NCBI RefSeq assembly: GCF_029433855.1
Contig: NZ_JAROAU010000003.1
Location: 802,729 to 866,728, forward strand
Direction: 5' to 3'
DNA length: 64,000 nt
Source: Candidatus Kosakonia sp. 282A-S69
GTDB taxonomy: Bacteria > Pseudomonadota > Gammaproteobacteria > Enterobacterales > Enterobacteriaceae
Shown: positions 9,389 to 18,752 of the stretch, one piece after another
Numbering within the stretch: the stretch's first letter is position 1
Layout: every line of letters begins with the position of its first letter
Made by a program: the position numbers and the translations under genes
Notes under the pieces: model-generated
Seen by the model: the letters and a program-made list of their open reading frames with translations, nothing else
Database searches by the model: none
Told to the model about the DNA's origin: nothing

Positions 9389-10723
9389 TCAGTTCAGGGC
9401 ATCCATCCTTGCCCATAGCCGTTTCGCCACCGCCTGCGCCTCGGCAAAGAGCGGCGCGCAGTCGAGGGTAAAGCGGCGATCCTGATAAATCATCCTGCCG
9501 TTAACCATCACGCTATGGACGCTGTTGGAACCAAGGCCAAACGCCAGATGCCCGGCGACATTGGCATCGATAAGCGGCGTAGGCGGCAGATAGTCGCAGA
9601 TGGTCAAATCCGCTTTATACCCCGCTTCGATACGACCAAAGCGGGCGTTGAAGTTGCGGTTCAGCACCTCGTTACCGTTATAGAGCGCGCGGGCAAAGCT
9701 CTCTGGCCACAGCGCGCCGCCCGCATCGCGGTGCTTGAAGAAGGCGAACTTTATCTCTTCAAACATATCGGAGCCGATGCCATCGGTGCCGAGCGCAAAA
9801 TGGCGAAACTGCGCCAGCCGGTGGTTATAACCGACGTGGTTGTTCATGTTTGAGCGGGCGTTGTGGATCAGAAAACCATCGTGAGCGTTGAGGAGCGAGA
9901 TATCGATGTCGGAGAGATAGAGCCCGTGAGCGATAAGGGTTTTGTCGTCAATCAGGTTGTACTCTGCCAGCCGCTCCAGCGGATCTTTTCCGTAATGGTG
10001 ATGACTGTGGGCGACATCATAGCGATCCTCGGCGACATGAATATGCAGCCCGCGCCCGGTCGCTTTCCGCGCCTCACTGAGCATCTCCAGCCCTTCGTGC
10101 GGCACGGTGAAGGGCGCATGGGCACCCATGCAGGCTTCGACCAGATAAGGCTCTTGCTCTTTTTGCCGTGCTGCGTCGATCTCCTGGGCAAAGCGGATAT
10201 TCTCCTCCACGCCTTTGCACAACTCGCGCAGCCCCTCGTTGCGGTCGGTGGTCTCAAAGCAGGTCATGCCGCGCAGCCCCACGGTCAGGAAAGCGCGGCG
10301 CAGCTGGCTGAGTGAACCGGCGATATAGGTCGGCGAAGCGTGATGATCGATGACCGCCGTGCAGCCGCTGCGCACCGCTTCCAGCGAGCAGATAAGCGCG
10401 CTGTAGTAGAGCGACTCGGCATCGATGGCCCGGTCGAGCCGCCACCAGAGGTTTTTCAGCGTCGAGATAAAGTCGGGGCTGGGAGCGATTTTCGCCTGAA
10501 TGCCGCGCGACAAACCGGAGTAGAAGTGATTATGGGCGCAGACCAGACCGGGCATCACCAGCCGGCCCTGCATCTCAATCACCTTTGCGTCCATATAGCG
10601 CTGCTCCAGCCCGCTATCGACGGCGAGGATCAGATCATCGTTAATCGCGATATCGACCTGCTGCCACACTTTCGCCGGAAAGAGCTGCGCGGCGGTGGCA
10701 TTTTTCAGGATGGTGATACTCAT
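9389..10723 (-). CDS. ssnA: SsnA amidohydrolase
   Basis: A 444-residue protein very close to E. coli SsnA (442). It belongs to the cytosine-deaminase/chlorohydrolase branch of the amidohydrolase superfamily. It has the metal-binding HNH at residues 64-66, the LHIHVAED segment and the late LGTDGIGSDMFEE aspartate motif. The gene is part of the conserved anaerobic purine-degradation cluster, where it is expected to deaminate a ring or a ring-opened intermediate. Its start overlaps the end of ygfK by four bases (ATGA), so translation is coupled. Confidence 0.95.
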   Translation of the reverse strand: MSITILKNATAAQLFPAKVWQQVDIAINDDLILAVDSGLEQRYMDAKVIEMQGRLVMPGLVCAHNHFYSGLSRGIQAKIAPSPDFISTLKNLWWRLDRAIDAESLYYSALICSLEAVRSGCTAVIDHHASPTYIAGSLSQLRRAFLTVGLRGMTCFETTDRNEGLRELCKGVEENIRFAQEIDAARQKEQEPYLVEACMGAHAPFTVPHEGLEMLSEARKATGRGLHIHVAEDRYDVAHSHHHYGKDPLERLAEYNLIDDKTLIAHGLYLSDIDISLLNAHDGFLIHNARSNMNNHVGYNHRLAQFRHFALGTDGIGSDMFEEIKFAFFKHRDAGGALWPESFARALYNGNEVLNRNFNARFGRIEAGYKADLTICDYLPPTPLIDANVAGHLAFGLGSNSVHSVMVNGRMIYQDRRFTLDCAPLFAEAQAVAKRLWARMDALN

Positions 10724-13700
10724 AGTTCTACCTCGCTAAGCAGATAGTGATGGTGCTGGTGAACGTGGCCAATAATGCGGCACATCTCCTCCAGTTGCGG
10801 TGGCACCTCGCCGAAATGGCCGCCCGCATCGATATCGAGCTGCCACTGCTGGTCATGCTGACGGATATAGACGCGCTGGTTATCGATGAAAAAGCCGGGA
10901 TTGCGGCTATTGAGGAAATCCTCTTCGAGGCTGAAGAGGGTCACTTTGTCCTGATAGGGTTTGCCCTGCCACGGGCAGAACTGCGCGCAGTTGCCGCACT
11001 CGTTGCACCAGGCATCGAGATGCAGGGTCTGGAAACGGTTATTGAAGCCGGGGATTGGCAGCGAGATATTTGCCCGGTTCGGGCAGACATCGACGCATTT
11101 GCTGCAAATGTAGTTACACGCCAGGCAGCGGCTCGCCTCCTGCGCGACAAACGCTTCGCGATCGGCATTGTCCACCTGCGCCAGGGCGATATCGCCTTTG
11201 CGCTGGTAAATCTCCGCCGGGTCAACATTGCTCCAGTATTTGCTCTGCTGATGGCTGGCGACACTTTCACGTGCGAGGATCGCCTCTGCTGCCCGCCGCG
11301 CATTACCGATAGCGGCAACAATCGACGCCGGGCCGTTTTGCACATCGCCAATCAAAAAGACGTTGGCAAGGCGCGTTTCACCATCGGTGTTCACCGCCAC
11401 GCGGCCCTTCTCATCAACAGGCAGGCCGAATGCCGCCAGCGCCGCGCTATCCTGCTGCTCGCCGATGGCGGTGATTACGCTATCAACCTGCATCGTGCGT
11501 GTTTTCCCGGTGGCCTGCGGTTGGCGTCGCCCCTGGTCATCAGCCTCACCGAGCTGCATCACGCGCAGCGTCAGCGTGCCATCTGGCGCAAACTGCTCCG
11601 GATTGCTCAGCCAGGCGAATTCAACGCCCGCTCGACGCGCCTCCTCATACTCTTCGCGCCAGGCGGGCATCTCTTTGCGCGAGCGGCGATAAACGACGGT
11701 TGCCCGCTCGACGCCCGGTATGCACAGCGCCGCACGGGCGCAATCCATCGCCGTGTTGCCTGCGCCGATAATCGCCACATGCTTACCCGGCTGCAAAGGC
11801 TCGCCGCGGTGAAAGGCGCGCAGGAATGCCAGCGATGCGTAAATATTGGGGTTGTCGCGCCCCAGTTCCACCGCGCGGCTCTTATCCGCGCCGGTCGCCA
11901 CCAGCACATAGTGAAAACCCTGCTGGCGCAGCTGCGCCACGGTCAGGTGTGGGTCGCAGCCGTAGACAATCTTCACGCCGTGCTGCACCACGAAATCAAT
12001 ATCGTGCTCAATCAGCGCCGGCGGGATACGAAACGGTGGAATGATATTTTTCACCACGCCGCCAGCGCTCGCTTCGCGCTCAAACAGCGTTACCGGATGC
12101 CCGGCGCGGGCGAGAAAGTAACCGGCAGCCAGCCCGGCAGGCCCGGCACCGATCACCGCCACTGGATGACGCGTGCCGGAGCCCGCCGGTTTATGCCAGC
12201 GGCGTTGGTACTCCTCCCACCCCTTTTCCAGCGCCACCTTTTTCAGCTCACGAATATTCACCGCGCTCTCATAATCAAGGCGCGTGCAGTTGTACTGACA
12301 CTGGTGATCGCAGATATGGCCGGTCATCGCCGGCAGGGCGTTGCGCTGGTAAATCAACGCCAGCGCATCGGCGTAGCGCCCCTCGCCGAGCAGGCGAATA
12401 TACTCCGGGATATCCTGTTTGATAGCGCAGGCGCTGACGCAGGGCGCAACATAGCAGTCTGTAGCGGGCAGCGGGCTGGCGACATCGATGCGATCGTCCG
12501 GCTTCCACGCTTTCTGCGTGTACTCCATGGTTATGGCGCGCTCGGCCAGCGCGTCGAGCCGCGCAACATCAATAGAGGTCATCTCCCAACCCTTCGACTG
12601 CTCCAGCTCGCGCAGACAGGCGGTAAGACGCAGGTAGCCGCCCGGTTTTAGCAGATCCGTTGCCAGCGTGATGGGGCGAATGCCGGTCTCGAAGATGTCG
12701 CGGATGGTGAGCTGGCTGGCACCGCCGGAGTAGGAGATGGGCAGCTTGCCGTCGAACGCGCGCGACAGCCGGGCGGCAACATTGATGGCGAGCGGAAAGA
12801 GGGCGCGGCCGGACATATACATCTCGCCGCCTGGCAATACGCCGCGGTTATTAACCGTGCCGAGGGTGTTGGTCAGTTTGACGCCGAAGCCGCGCTGCTG
12901 CTCTGCCGCCAGCGCCATCAGCCGCGTCAGCATCGCCACCGCCGGGGCAAACTGTAAGTCGTGGGCGAAGGACTCCTCATTGAGCAAGATCTCCTCGAAA
13001 CCGCAGCGGTCGAGGATCTCGCGTACGCACCCGTAGCCCAGCAGCGTTGGGTTGAGTTTGACGAAGGTGTTGAGTCGCTTCTCCACCAGCATATAGCGGC
13101 AGATGGCTTCAATCTCATCCGGCGGGCAGCCGTGCATGGTGGAGAGCGTCACGCCCTGCACCAGCGTAGCGGGAATGCGCTCAGAGAGGGATTGCAGCCT
13201 GGCCGAGCGGGCATGGGGCGGCAGGCGGGCGAGAAAATCGGCGTTATTCAGGCAGTGATGCAGGGTGGTGCGATAGAGGTGAAATTTCGGCTCCGTTGAG
13301 GCATCCATCATACGGGCGATAAAGGTCTGCATCGGCGGCTGCTTGATCCCGTCGAGGTTGTAACCAACGCTCATATTAAAAATAAACGACTTCTCATCTC
13401 TCTTCGGCGTTTGCGGGAACACCGCATCGAGCAGGTGCAGCACAAACCAGGCTTTCAGATACTCATCCCAGGCTTTTGTCAGGGTGAACTCCGTCGACCA
13501 CTCGGTATTAAAACCGGCATCTGCGGCATCAATACAGGGTTTTTCAATCTCGAGGCGGTCGAGGATCTGCACGGTTTTTAATTCGATAAAGCGCCCGCCG
13601 GTCAGCCAGGCGGTAATAATATTTTGCGCCAGCTGTGTATGCGGCCCTGCGGCCGGGCCAAGCGGGGTGGCGCAGCTTTCGCCAAATACCGTGATGGGCC

Positions 13701-13824
13701 GCGAATGAACGGTTGAATAGAATTGCTGTTCGGGAATGCCAAATATTGACCGCTGGCTCTGATACTCCTCAAAAATACGCGTCAGCAGTGCTTCAAACGG
13801 CACGGGGCGCATAATATCTCCCAT
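10720..13824 (-). CDS. ygfK: YgfK, Fe-S/FAD oxidoreductase of the purine cluster
   Basis: A 1034-residue protein matching E. coli YgfK (1032), annotated there as a putative selenate reductase subunit. In order: a dihydroorotate-dehydrogenase-like N-terminal region; a Cys cluster around CDHQCQYNC; a glutamate-synthase small-subunit-like FAD/NAD(P)H module with VIGAGPAGLAAGYFLARAGH and VAIIGAGNTAMDCARAAL; and two C-terminal 4Fe-4S clusters (CSKCVDVCPN and CNECGNCAQFCPW). It probably passes electrons in anaerobic purine breakdown. In E. coli ygfM and xdhD follow ssnA; both are absent here. A sigma-54-type promoter precedes it. Confidence 0.95.
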   Translation of the reverse strand: MGDIMRPVPFEALLTRIFEEYQSQRSIFGIPEQQFYSTVHSRPITVFGESCATPLGPAAGPHTQLAQNIITAWLTGGRFIELKTVQILDRLEIEKPCIDAADAGFNTEWSTEFTLTKAWDEYLKAWFVLHLLDAVFPQTPKRDEKSFIFNMSVGYNLDGIKQPPMQTFIARMMDASTEPKFHLYRTTLHHCLNNADFLARLPPHARSARLQSLSERIPATLVQGVTLSTMHGCPPDEIEAICRYMLVEKRLNTFVKLNPTLLGYGCVREILDRCGFEEILLNEESFAHDLQFAPAVAMLTRLMALAAEQQRGFGVKLTNTLGTVNNRGVLPGGEMYMSGRALFPLAINVAARLSRAFDGKLPISYSGGASQLTIRDIFETGIRPITLATDLLKPGGYLRLTACLRELEQSKGWEMTSIDVARLDALAERAITMEYTQKAWKPDDRIDVASPLPATDCYVAPCVSACAIKQDIPEYIRLLGEGRYADALALIYQRNALPAMTGHICDHQCQYNCTRLDYESAVNIRELKKVALEKGWEEYQRRWHKPAGSGTRHPVAVIGAGPAGLAAGYFLARAGHPVTLFEREASAGGVVKNIIPPFRIPPALIEHDIDFVVQHGVKIVYGCDPHLTVAQLRQQGFHYVLVATGADKSRAVELGRDNPNIYASLAFLRAFHRGEPLQPGKHVAIIGAGNTAMDCARAALCIPGVERATVVYRRSRKEMPAWREEYEEARRAGVEFAWLSNPEQFAPDGTLTLRVMQLGEADDQGRRQPQATGKTRTMQVDSVITAIGEQQDSAALAAFGLPVDEKGRVAVNTDGETRLANVFLIGDVQNGPASIVAAIGNARRAAEAILARESVASHQQSKYWSNVDPAEIYQRKGDIALAQVDNADREAFVAQEASRCLACNYICSKCVDVCPNRANISLPIPGFNNRFQTLHLDAWCNECGNCAQFCPWQGKPYQDKVTLFSLEEDFLNSRNPGFFIDNQRVYIRQHDQQWQLDIDAGGHFGEVPPQLEEMCRIIGHVHQHHHYLLSEVEL

Positions 13825-14247
13825 AACCCTCTCCTCTGGCTTATTCAGATAAACGACATTGCCGCATTATTCTTCATCGCAGCGGCGGGGAGAGGGGAAG
13901 CAACAATCACACCACTCCTTGTTTAAGTGGTTGAAAGAGCGTGAAAGTGTGAGGTGCATCTAAAGTTGTGCCGGTTGCAGAGTCTCTGTTAAGTGGCTCT
14001 CAGGCCATTCTCAGGCGGGCGTGATTTTCATTTTCTCAAAAAGCGCAGAGAAAATATCAGAGTGATAATGTTCGACCTGCCGCTGCGTATTAAAACAGTC
14101 AGTTCTGATTAATTCTCAGGCAATTAAAAGACTCGTTTACGACACGGCTCACGCTTTAAAAAATAAAACGGCAGGCGAGTATAAATATTGCATTACTCAA
14201 AGGTGAAAAAGCGTGCCACGCGCGGAATAAATAACCTTGAGGATGTT
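13825..14247. other. Divergent ygfK / xdhC-like intergenic region
   Basis: About 420 bases without a gene. It holds the sigma-54 promoter candidate for ygfK and two copies of TTAAGTGG (13923-13930 and 13989-13996) upstream of it. These could be activator half-sites, but two 8-mers are weak evidence. I found no convincing promoter for the rightward xdhC-like gene. Confidence 0.5.
13899..13914 (-). promoter_or_regulatory. Sigma-54 (-24/-12) promoter candidate for ygfK
   Basis: On the minus strand TGGTGTGATTGTTGCT has the invariant GG and GC exactly 12 bases apart and the TTGC -12 element. The CAC after TGG is replaced by TGT. It would start transcription about 65 bases before the ygfK ATG. The nearby sigma-54 activator gene ygeV supports it. 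Confidence 0.6.
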
Positions 14248-15078
14248 ATGACGATATTTGCAGAAGCAGCAAAACTTGAAGAGCAGAACCGGCCTTTTGC
14301 CCTGGCGCAGATTATTGACAGCCGTGGGTCAGCCCCCCGGCACACTGCGCAGATGTTGATTCGCGATGACGGCACGATTATCGGCACCATCGGCGGCGGC
14401 GTGATTGAGCGCCACGTTATCAGCGAGGCGCTGGAGGCGCTGCGGGAGAAAACCGCCCGCGTTTTTCATGGCCGTATGGCACGCAGCGGGCAGAATGCGG
14501 TTGGCGCGGACTGCGGCGGCGCCATGACGGTGCATATCAGCGTGCATGGCCTGCGCCCCCGGCTGGTGCTGGTTGGCGGCGGGCATGTTAACCGCGCGAT
14601 GGCCCACGCCGCCGTGCCGCTCGGGTTTGATATCGCCGTCGGCGACACCTATCTACAGAGCCTCACTTCTGACGCCTTTCTCCCCTCCATTCGGCTGGTG
14701 TATGGGCAAACCTTTGTCGAGGTGATCGATAACCTCGCTATTCAGCCGCAGGATTTCGTATTGATTGCTACCCATAACCAGGATCGCGAGGCGCTGGAGC
14801 TGCTGATTGGCCAGCCGGTCGCCTGGCTCGGGCTGCTGTCGAGCCGGCGTAAAGTGCAATCCTTTCTGCGCCAGCTGCGCGATGCGGGCGTCAGCGACAG
14901 CGCGCTTGCCCGCCTGCGAGCGCCCGTCGGGTATGACATAGGTGCCGAGACGCCGCAGGAGATCGCCATCAGCGTGCTGGCGGAGATCCTGCAGGTGAAA
15001 AACCGCGCGGCAGGCGGGCTGCTTGGTCTCAACACGCCCGCACACCAACAGAGCGAAACGGTGCTCGCGGTCAACTGA
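14248..15078 (+). CDS. XdhC/CoxI-family molybdoenzyme maturation factor
   Basis: A 276-residue protein with the two domains of the XdhC family: an N-terminal XdhC/CoxI domain (GSAPRHTAQMLIRDDGT, GTIGGGVIE) and a C-terminal Rossmann-like domain (RLVLVGGGHVNRAMAHAA). Such proteins insert or sulfurate the molybdenum cofactor of xanthine dehydrogenase-like enzymes. The start at 14248 has TTGAGGA upstream; a longer frame beginning at 14188 lacks a ribosome site. In E. coli the same slot holds yqeB, a longer protein. No molybdenum hydroxylase is in the window, so its client lies elsewhere or is lost. Confidence 0.85.
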   Translation: MTIFAEAAKLEEQNRPFALAQIIDSRGSAPRHTAQMLIRDDGTIIGTIGGGVIERHVISEALEALREKTARVFHGRMARSGQNAVGADCGGAMTVHISVHGLRPRLVLVGGGHVNRAMAHAAVPLGFDIAVGDTYLQSLTSDAFLPSIRLVYGQTFVEVIDNLAIQPQDFVLIATHNQDREALELLIGQPVAWLGLLSSRRKVQSFLRQLRDAGVSDSALARLRAPVGYDIGAETPQEIAISVLAEILQVKNRAAGGLLGLNTPAHQQSETVLAVN

Positions 15079-15100
15079 TCGGCTAAGGCCCGGCCGCTGG

Positions 15101-16033
15101 TTACTGGCTAATCAGCGTGCCGGTTTTCCCCTCAATGCCCGCTTTTGCCTGGCGTAGCTCGGTGATCAGCGCCTGGCGGCCCGGCCGCGAGCGGGCAAAA
15201 GCGACGGCGGCCTCCACCTTCGGCAGCATCGAACCGGCTGCGAAGTGGCCTTCGGCGATAAAACGCTCCGCATCCCTGACCGAAAGCGTATCAAGCAGCT
15301 GCTGGTTGGGCTTGCCGAAATGCAGCGCCACTTTTTCCACCGCGGTGAGAATGACCAACATATCGGCATCGATCATCCCGGCGAGCGTTGCGCTGGCCCA
15401 GTCCTTATCGATCACCGCGCTGACGCCGCGCAGATGTTGCCCCTCACGCACCACCGGAATGCCGCCGCCGCCGCAGGTGATCACCACATGGCAGGCGGCC
15501 ATTAGCGCTTTTACCGTCTCTTTTTCAATGATGTCGACCGGTTTCGGCGAGGCGACAACCCGCCGGTAGCCGCGCCCGGCATCCTCCTTCATGGTGTACC
15601 CCTGGCGGATAAGGGCCTGCGCCTCAGCTTCCGAAAAGAAGGAGCCAATCGGTTTACCCGGCTGGCTGAAGGCGGGATCGTCTGCCGCCACTTCCACCTG
15701 GGTTATTACCGTGGCGACGGGAATATCGAGGTTGCGGGCGAGCAGGGCTTCGCGCAGGGTGTTTTGCAGATCGTAGCCAATATAGCCCTGGCTCAGGGCG
15801 ACGCAGACCGACATCGGCAGCATCGGCGTATGCGCCTCGGTTCTGGCGGCGGCCTCGAAGGCGAGGGTGATCATGCCCACCTGTGGGCCGTTGCCGTGGG
15901 TGATCACCACCTGGTGACCCTGAGCGATCAGCTCGGCGATGGTCTGTGCGGTCTGCTGTAACGCCTGCATCTGCCCGGCAAGATCGCAGCCGAGCGCATT
16001 CCCGCCGAGGGCGAGAACAATCTTTTTCTTCAT
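15101..16033 (-). CDS. yqeA: Carbamate kinase family protein YqeA
   Basis: A 310-residue protein matching E. coli YqeA (310) in the amino-acid kinase superfamily. The N-terminal VLALGGNALG and THGNGPQVG are the carbamate-kinase nucleotide and substrate motifs, and VITCGGGGIPV lies later. Carbamate kinases make ATP from carbamoyl phosphate and ADP, the energy-yielding end of the ureido branch of purine breakdown. The start overlaps the end of hydA by four bases, so the two are translationally coupled. Confidence 0.94.
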   Translation of the reverse strand: MKKKIVLALGGNALGCDLAGQMQALQQTAQTIAELIAQGHQVVITHGNGPQVGMITLAFEAAARTEAHTPMLPMSVCVALSQGYIGYDLQNTLREALLARNLDIPVATVITQVEVAADDPAFSQPGKPIGSFFSEAEAQALIRQGYTMKEDAGRGYRRVVASPKPVDIIEKETVKALMAACHVVITCGGGGIPVVREGQHLRGVSAVIDKDWASATLAGMIDADMLVILTAVEKVALHFGKPNQQLLDTLSVRDAERFIAEGHFAAGSMLPKVEAAVAFARSRPGRQALITELRQAKAGIEGKTGTLISQ

Positions 16034-17451
16034 AACACACTCTCTGATAGCAACGGTTCCGCTGACGGGAGCGTAAGCGGCTGAAAAGGTTGACGGGGTA
16101 AAAAGCGCCCCTGTCCGGCGCTGCCGGTAAAGACGCCGTTATCGAAGATCACCCGCCCGCGCGACAGGGTCTGGCGGATCGCGCCCTGGCAGATAAACCC
16201 CTCCCACGGCGAATAGTCCGCATTGTCATGCAGCCTGTCGTGGCGAATGGTCGTGGTGCGCTGCGGATCGATAATCACCACATCGCCATCCGCGCCGGGG
16301 GCTAACACCCCTTTTTGCGGCCACAGGCCGAACAATTTCGCCGGGTTGGCGCTGGTGAGCGCCACGAAGCGCTCGGGTGAGATGCGTCCGGTCATCACCC
16401 CATGGGAGAAGAGCAGCAGCAGGCGGTTCTCCACTCCCGGCAGCCCGTTCGGGCAACGGCTAAAATCGCCGCCGGAGAGGGACTGACGCTGGGCCAGCGA
16501 AAAGGCGCAGTGATCGGTGGCGACGGTGTCAATTGCGCCATCGGCAATGCCACTCCACAGCGCATCATTGTGGCGGGCGTTACGCAGCGGCGGGCTGAGC
16601 AGATATTTCAGCGCGTCCTGGCGTTCGTAGCAGCGCTCGTCGAGCAGCAGATACTGCGGGCAGGTCTCCACCCACACTGGCTGCTGCTGGGCGCGGGCGA
16701 GACGCAGATACTCCAGCCCCAACTGATTGGAAAGGTGCACGATATAGAGCGGCGCATCACCGGCAAGCCGCGCGAGGTTAATCACTCTGGCAATCGCTTC
16801 GGCTTCGCACTCCGGCGGGCGGCTAAGAGCGTGGAAGCGCGGCGCGGTTTTCCCGGCATTGAGAAATGCCGCGCGGCGCTGGGCGATGGCGGCATCATTC
16901 TCCGGGTGGACGGTGGTCAGCGCGCCCGCCAGATGCAGATGGCGCATCGCCTGTAAAATCTCATCATCGTTCAGCTTGTACTGATAGGTGAGATAGAGTT
17001 TGAAGCTGCTGATGCCGCTCTCCACCATCATCGGGATCTCATCCAGAATGCCGTGGTTCACATGCTGGATCACGCCGTGAAAGCTGTAGTCGATCACCGC
17101 TTTATAGGCGGCATAGTTATGGTAAACCCCCAGCTGATGGCGCAGATGGCAGCCGGGCGGGCCAAAGCCCATATGATCGACCACTGTGGTGGTGCCGCCG
17201 CAGGCCGCCGCGCGGGTGCCGGTAAAGAAGTCGTCGCAGCTGCGGGCAAGCCCGGTATCAATATTGAAATGGGTATGGACATCGACGCCGCCGGGCATCA
17301 CATAGCAGCCCGTGGCATCAATTACCTTGCAGGAGGCATCGGCCTCAATCGTGCCGGCTATCTGTTTAACCCGCCCGGCGTCGATAAGCAGATCCGCGCA
17401 GGCTCTCTCGTCAGCGTTCACGATAAGGCCATTTTTGATCAGTACGCGCAT
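16030..17451 (-). CDS. hydA: D-phenylhydantoinase / dihydropyrimidinase-like HydA
   Basis: A 473-residue protein close to E. coli HydA/HyuA (461), a cyclic-amide hydrolase of the amidohydrolase superfamily. The metal ligands are visible as VDVHTHFN near residue 60. The carbamylated lysine lies in SFKLYLTYQYK, and the late aspartate in ATDHCAF. It hydrolyses hydantoin-like rings to N-carbamoyl compounds. In this cluster it probably opens an imidazole- or hydantoin-type product of purine cleavage. The C-terminus is about 12 residues longer than in E. coli. Confidence 0.94.
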   Translation of the reverse strand: MRVLIKNGLIVNADERACADLLIDAGRVKQIAGTIEADASCKVIDATGCYVMPGGVDVHTHFNIDTGLARSCDDFFTGTRAAACGGTTTVVDHMGFGPPGCHLRHQLGVYHNYAAYKAVIDYSFHGVIQHVNHGILDEIPMMVESGISSFKLYLTYQYKLNDDEILQAMRHLHLAGALTTVHPENDAAIAQRRAAFLNAGKTAPRFHALSRPPECEAEAIARVINLARLAGDAPLYIVHLSNQLGLEYLRLARAQQQPVWVETCPQYLLLDERCYERQDALKYLLSPPLRNARHNDALWSGIADGAIDTVATDHCAFSLAQRQSLSGGDFSRCPNGLPGVENRLLLLFSHGVMTGRISPERFVALTSANPAKLFGLWPQKGVLAPGADGDVVIIDPQRTTTIRHDRLHDNADYSPWEGFICQGAIRQTLSRGRVIFDNGVFTGSAGQGRFLPRQPFQPLTLPSAEPLLSESVL

Positions 17452-17502
17452 AGAGACTCCAGAATGCCCGCCGTGAAGTCAGGCGGGCATGAGATCGACA
17501 AA

Positions 17503-18714
17503 TTACGCAGTCGCCAGCCAGCTCAGCGGGATCGCGGCATACATCGCCGCGCAGGTGACCAGATGCGATTTCCAGGTCTTCTCATTCGGCGCATGGGCTT
17601 CCGGCTCTTTACCCGGGCCAAAACCGATAACCGGAATGCCGTGCCGCCCCATAATCGAGACGCCGTTAGTGGAGAAGGTCCACTTATCGATCACCGGCGC
17701 GCTGCCGAACAGCCCCTCGTAGGCGTTATAGAGCGCACGCACGGTGAAGTGATCCTCTTCTACTTTCCACGTCGGGAAGTAGCACTCGGTGGGGTAGATA
17801 AGCCCGGTCCACGATGGGCGGTCATAGCTGTACATCGACACGACCGCTTCGGCCTTTTTCACCGCCGGCAGCGCGCGGATCTCCTCCAGCGCGCCCTCCC
17901 AGCTTTCGCCCCAGGTGAGGCGGCGATCGATAGAGATGGCACAACTGTCTGCCACCGCGCAGCGGCTCGGTGAGGTAAAGAAAATCTCTGACACGGTAAG
18001 CGTGCCTTTGCCGAGAAAATCGTCATTTCCCAGACGTTGCGACAGGCTCTCCAGCTCGCTGAGAATCGGTGCCATTTTGAAGATGGCGTTATCGCCACGC
18101 TCCGGCGCGGAGCCATGACAGCTGACGCCATGTACGTCGACACGGATCTCCATGCGCCCGCGATGACCGCGGTAGATCTGGCAATCGGTTGGTTCCGTGC
18201 TGACAACGAACTCCGGTCGAATACCGGACTGCTCGATAATGTACTGCCAGCAAAGCCCGTCGCAATCCTCCTCCTGCACGGTGCCGGTCACCAGCAGGGT
18301 GTACTCATCCTCAAGACCAAGATCTTTGATGATCTTCCCGGCGTAGACCATTGAGGCCATGCCGCCCTCCTGATCGGACGCGCCGCGCCCGCCGATCAGC
18401 TCATCGGTTTCGATGCCGTGATAGGGATCAAAGCCCCAGTTTTTGATATTGCCGACGCCGACCGTATCAATGTGTGCATCCATGGCGAGCAGCCGCGGGC
18501 CGTGGCCGATATAGCCGAGCACGTTCCCCATCGGGTCGATCTCCACTTTGTCGAAGCCGACGCGCTCCATCTCCTCTTTGATCCGGTGAATGACGCGCTT
18601 CTCATCACAGCTTTCGCTGGGGATGGCGATCATATCGCGCAAGAAGCGTGTCATTTCCGCTTCGTAGTGGTGTGCTTTTTCAACAATCTGTTTAAACGGG
18701 ATAGCTTTAGCCAT
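17503..18714 (-). CDS. ygeY: YgeY, M20-family metallohydrolase
   Basis: A 403-residue protein, the same length as E. coli YgeY, in the M20 (ArgE/DapE/CPG2) zinc hydrolase family. The first metal motif is [13 protein letters not shown]. The second is in [12 protein letters not shown], with the acid-base Glu in VQEEDCDG. The M20 dimerisation domain lies in the middle. In the purine cluster it is expected to release an amino acid such as diaminopropionate from a carbamoyl or formyl precursor before YgeX acts. It is spaced 38 bases after ygeX and 51 before hydA, in one operon. Confidence 0.93.
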   Translation of the reverse strand: MAKAIPFKQIVEKAHHYEAEMTRFLRDMIAIPSESCDEKRVIHRIKEEMERVGFDKVEIDPMGNVLGYIGHGPRLLAMDAHIDTVGVGNIKNWGFDPYHGIETDELIGGRGASDQEGGMASMVYAGKIIKDLGLEDEYTLLVTGTVQEEDCDGLCWQYIIEQSGIRPEFVVSTEPTDCQIYRGHRGRMEIRVDVHGVSCHGSAPERGDNAIFKMAPILSELESLSQRLGNDDFLGKGTLTVSEIFFTSPSRCAVADSCAISIDRRLTWGESWEGALEEIRALPAVKKAEAVVSMYSYDRPSWTGLIYPTECYFPTWKVEEDHFTVRALYNAYEGLFGSAPVIDKWTFSTNGVSIMGRHGIPVIGFGPGKEPEAHAPNEKTWKSHLVTCAAMYAAIPLSWLATA

Positions 18715-18752
18715 CGCTCTCTTCTCCTGTTATGGCGCTGACGCCGTGGAAG

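Noticed and set aside
10747-12651. 634-codon open frame on the plus strand
   Set aside because: It is fully antisense to ygfK, whose translation matches a known protein from end to end. High GC and codon bias make long antisense frames common here.
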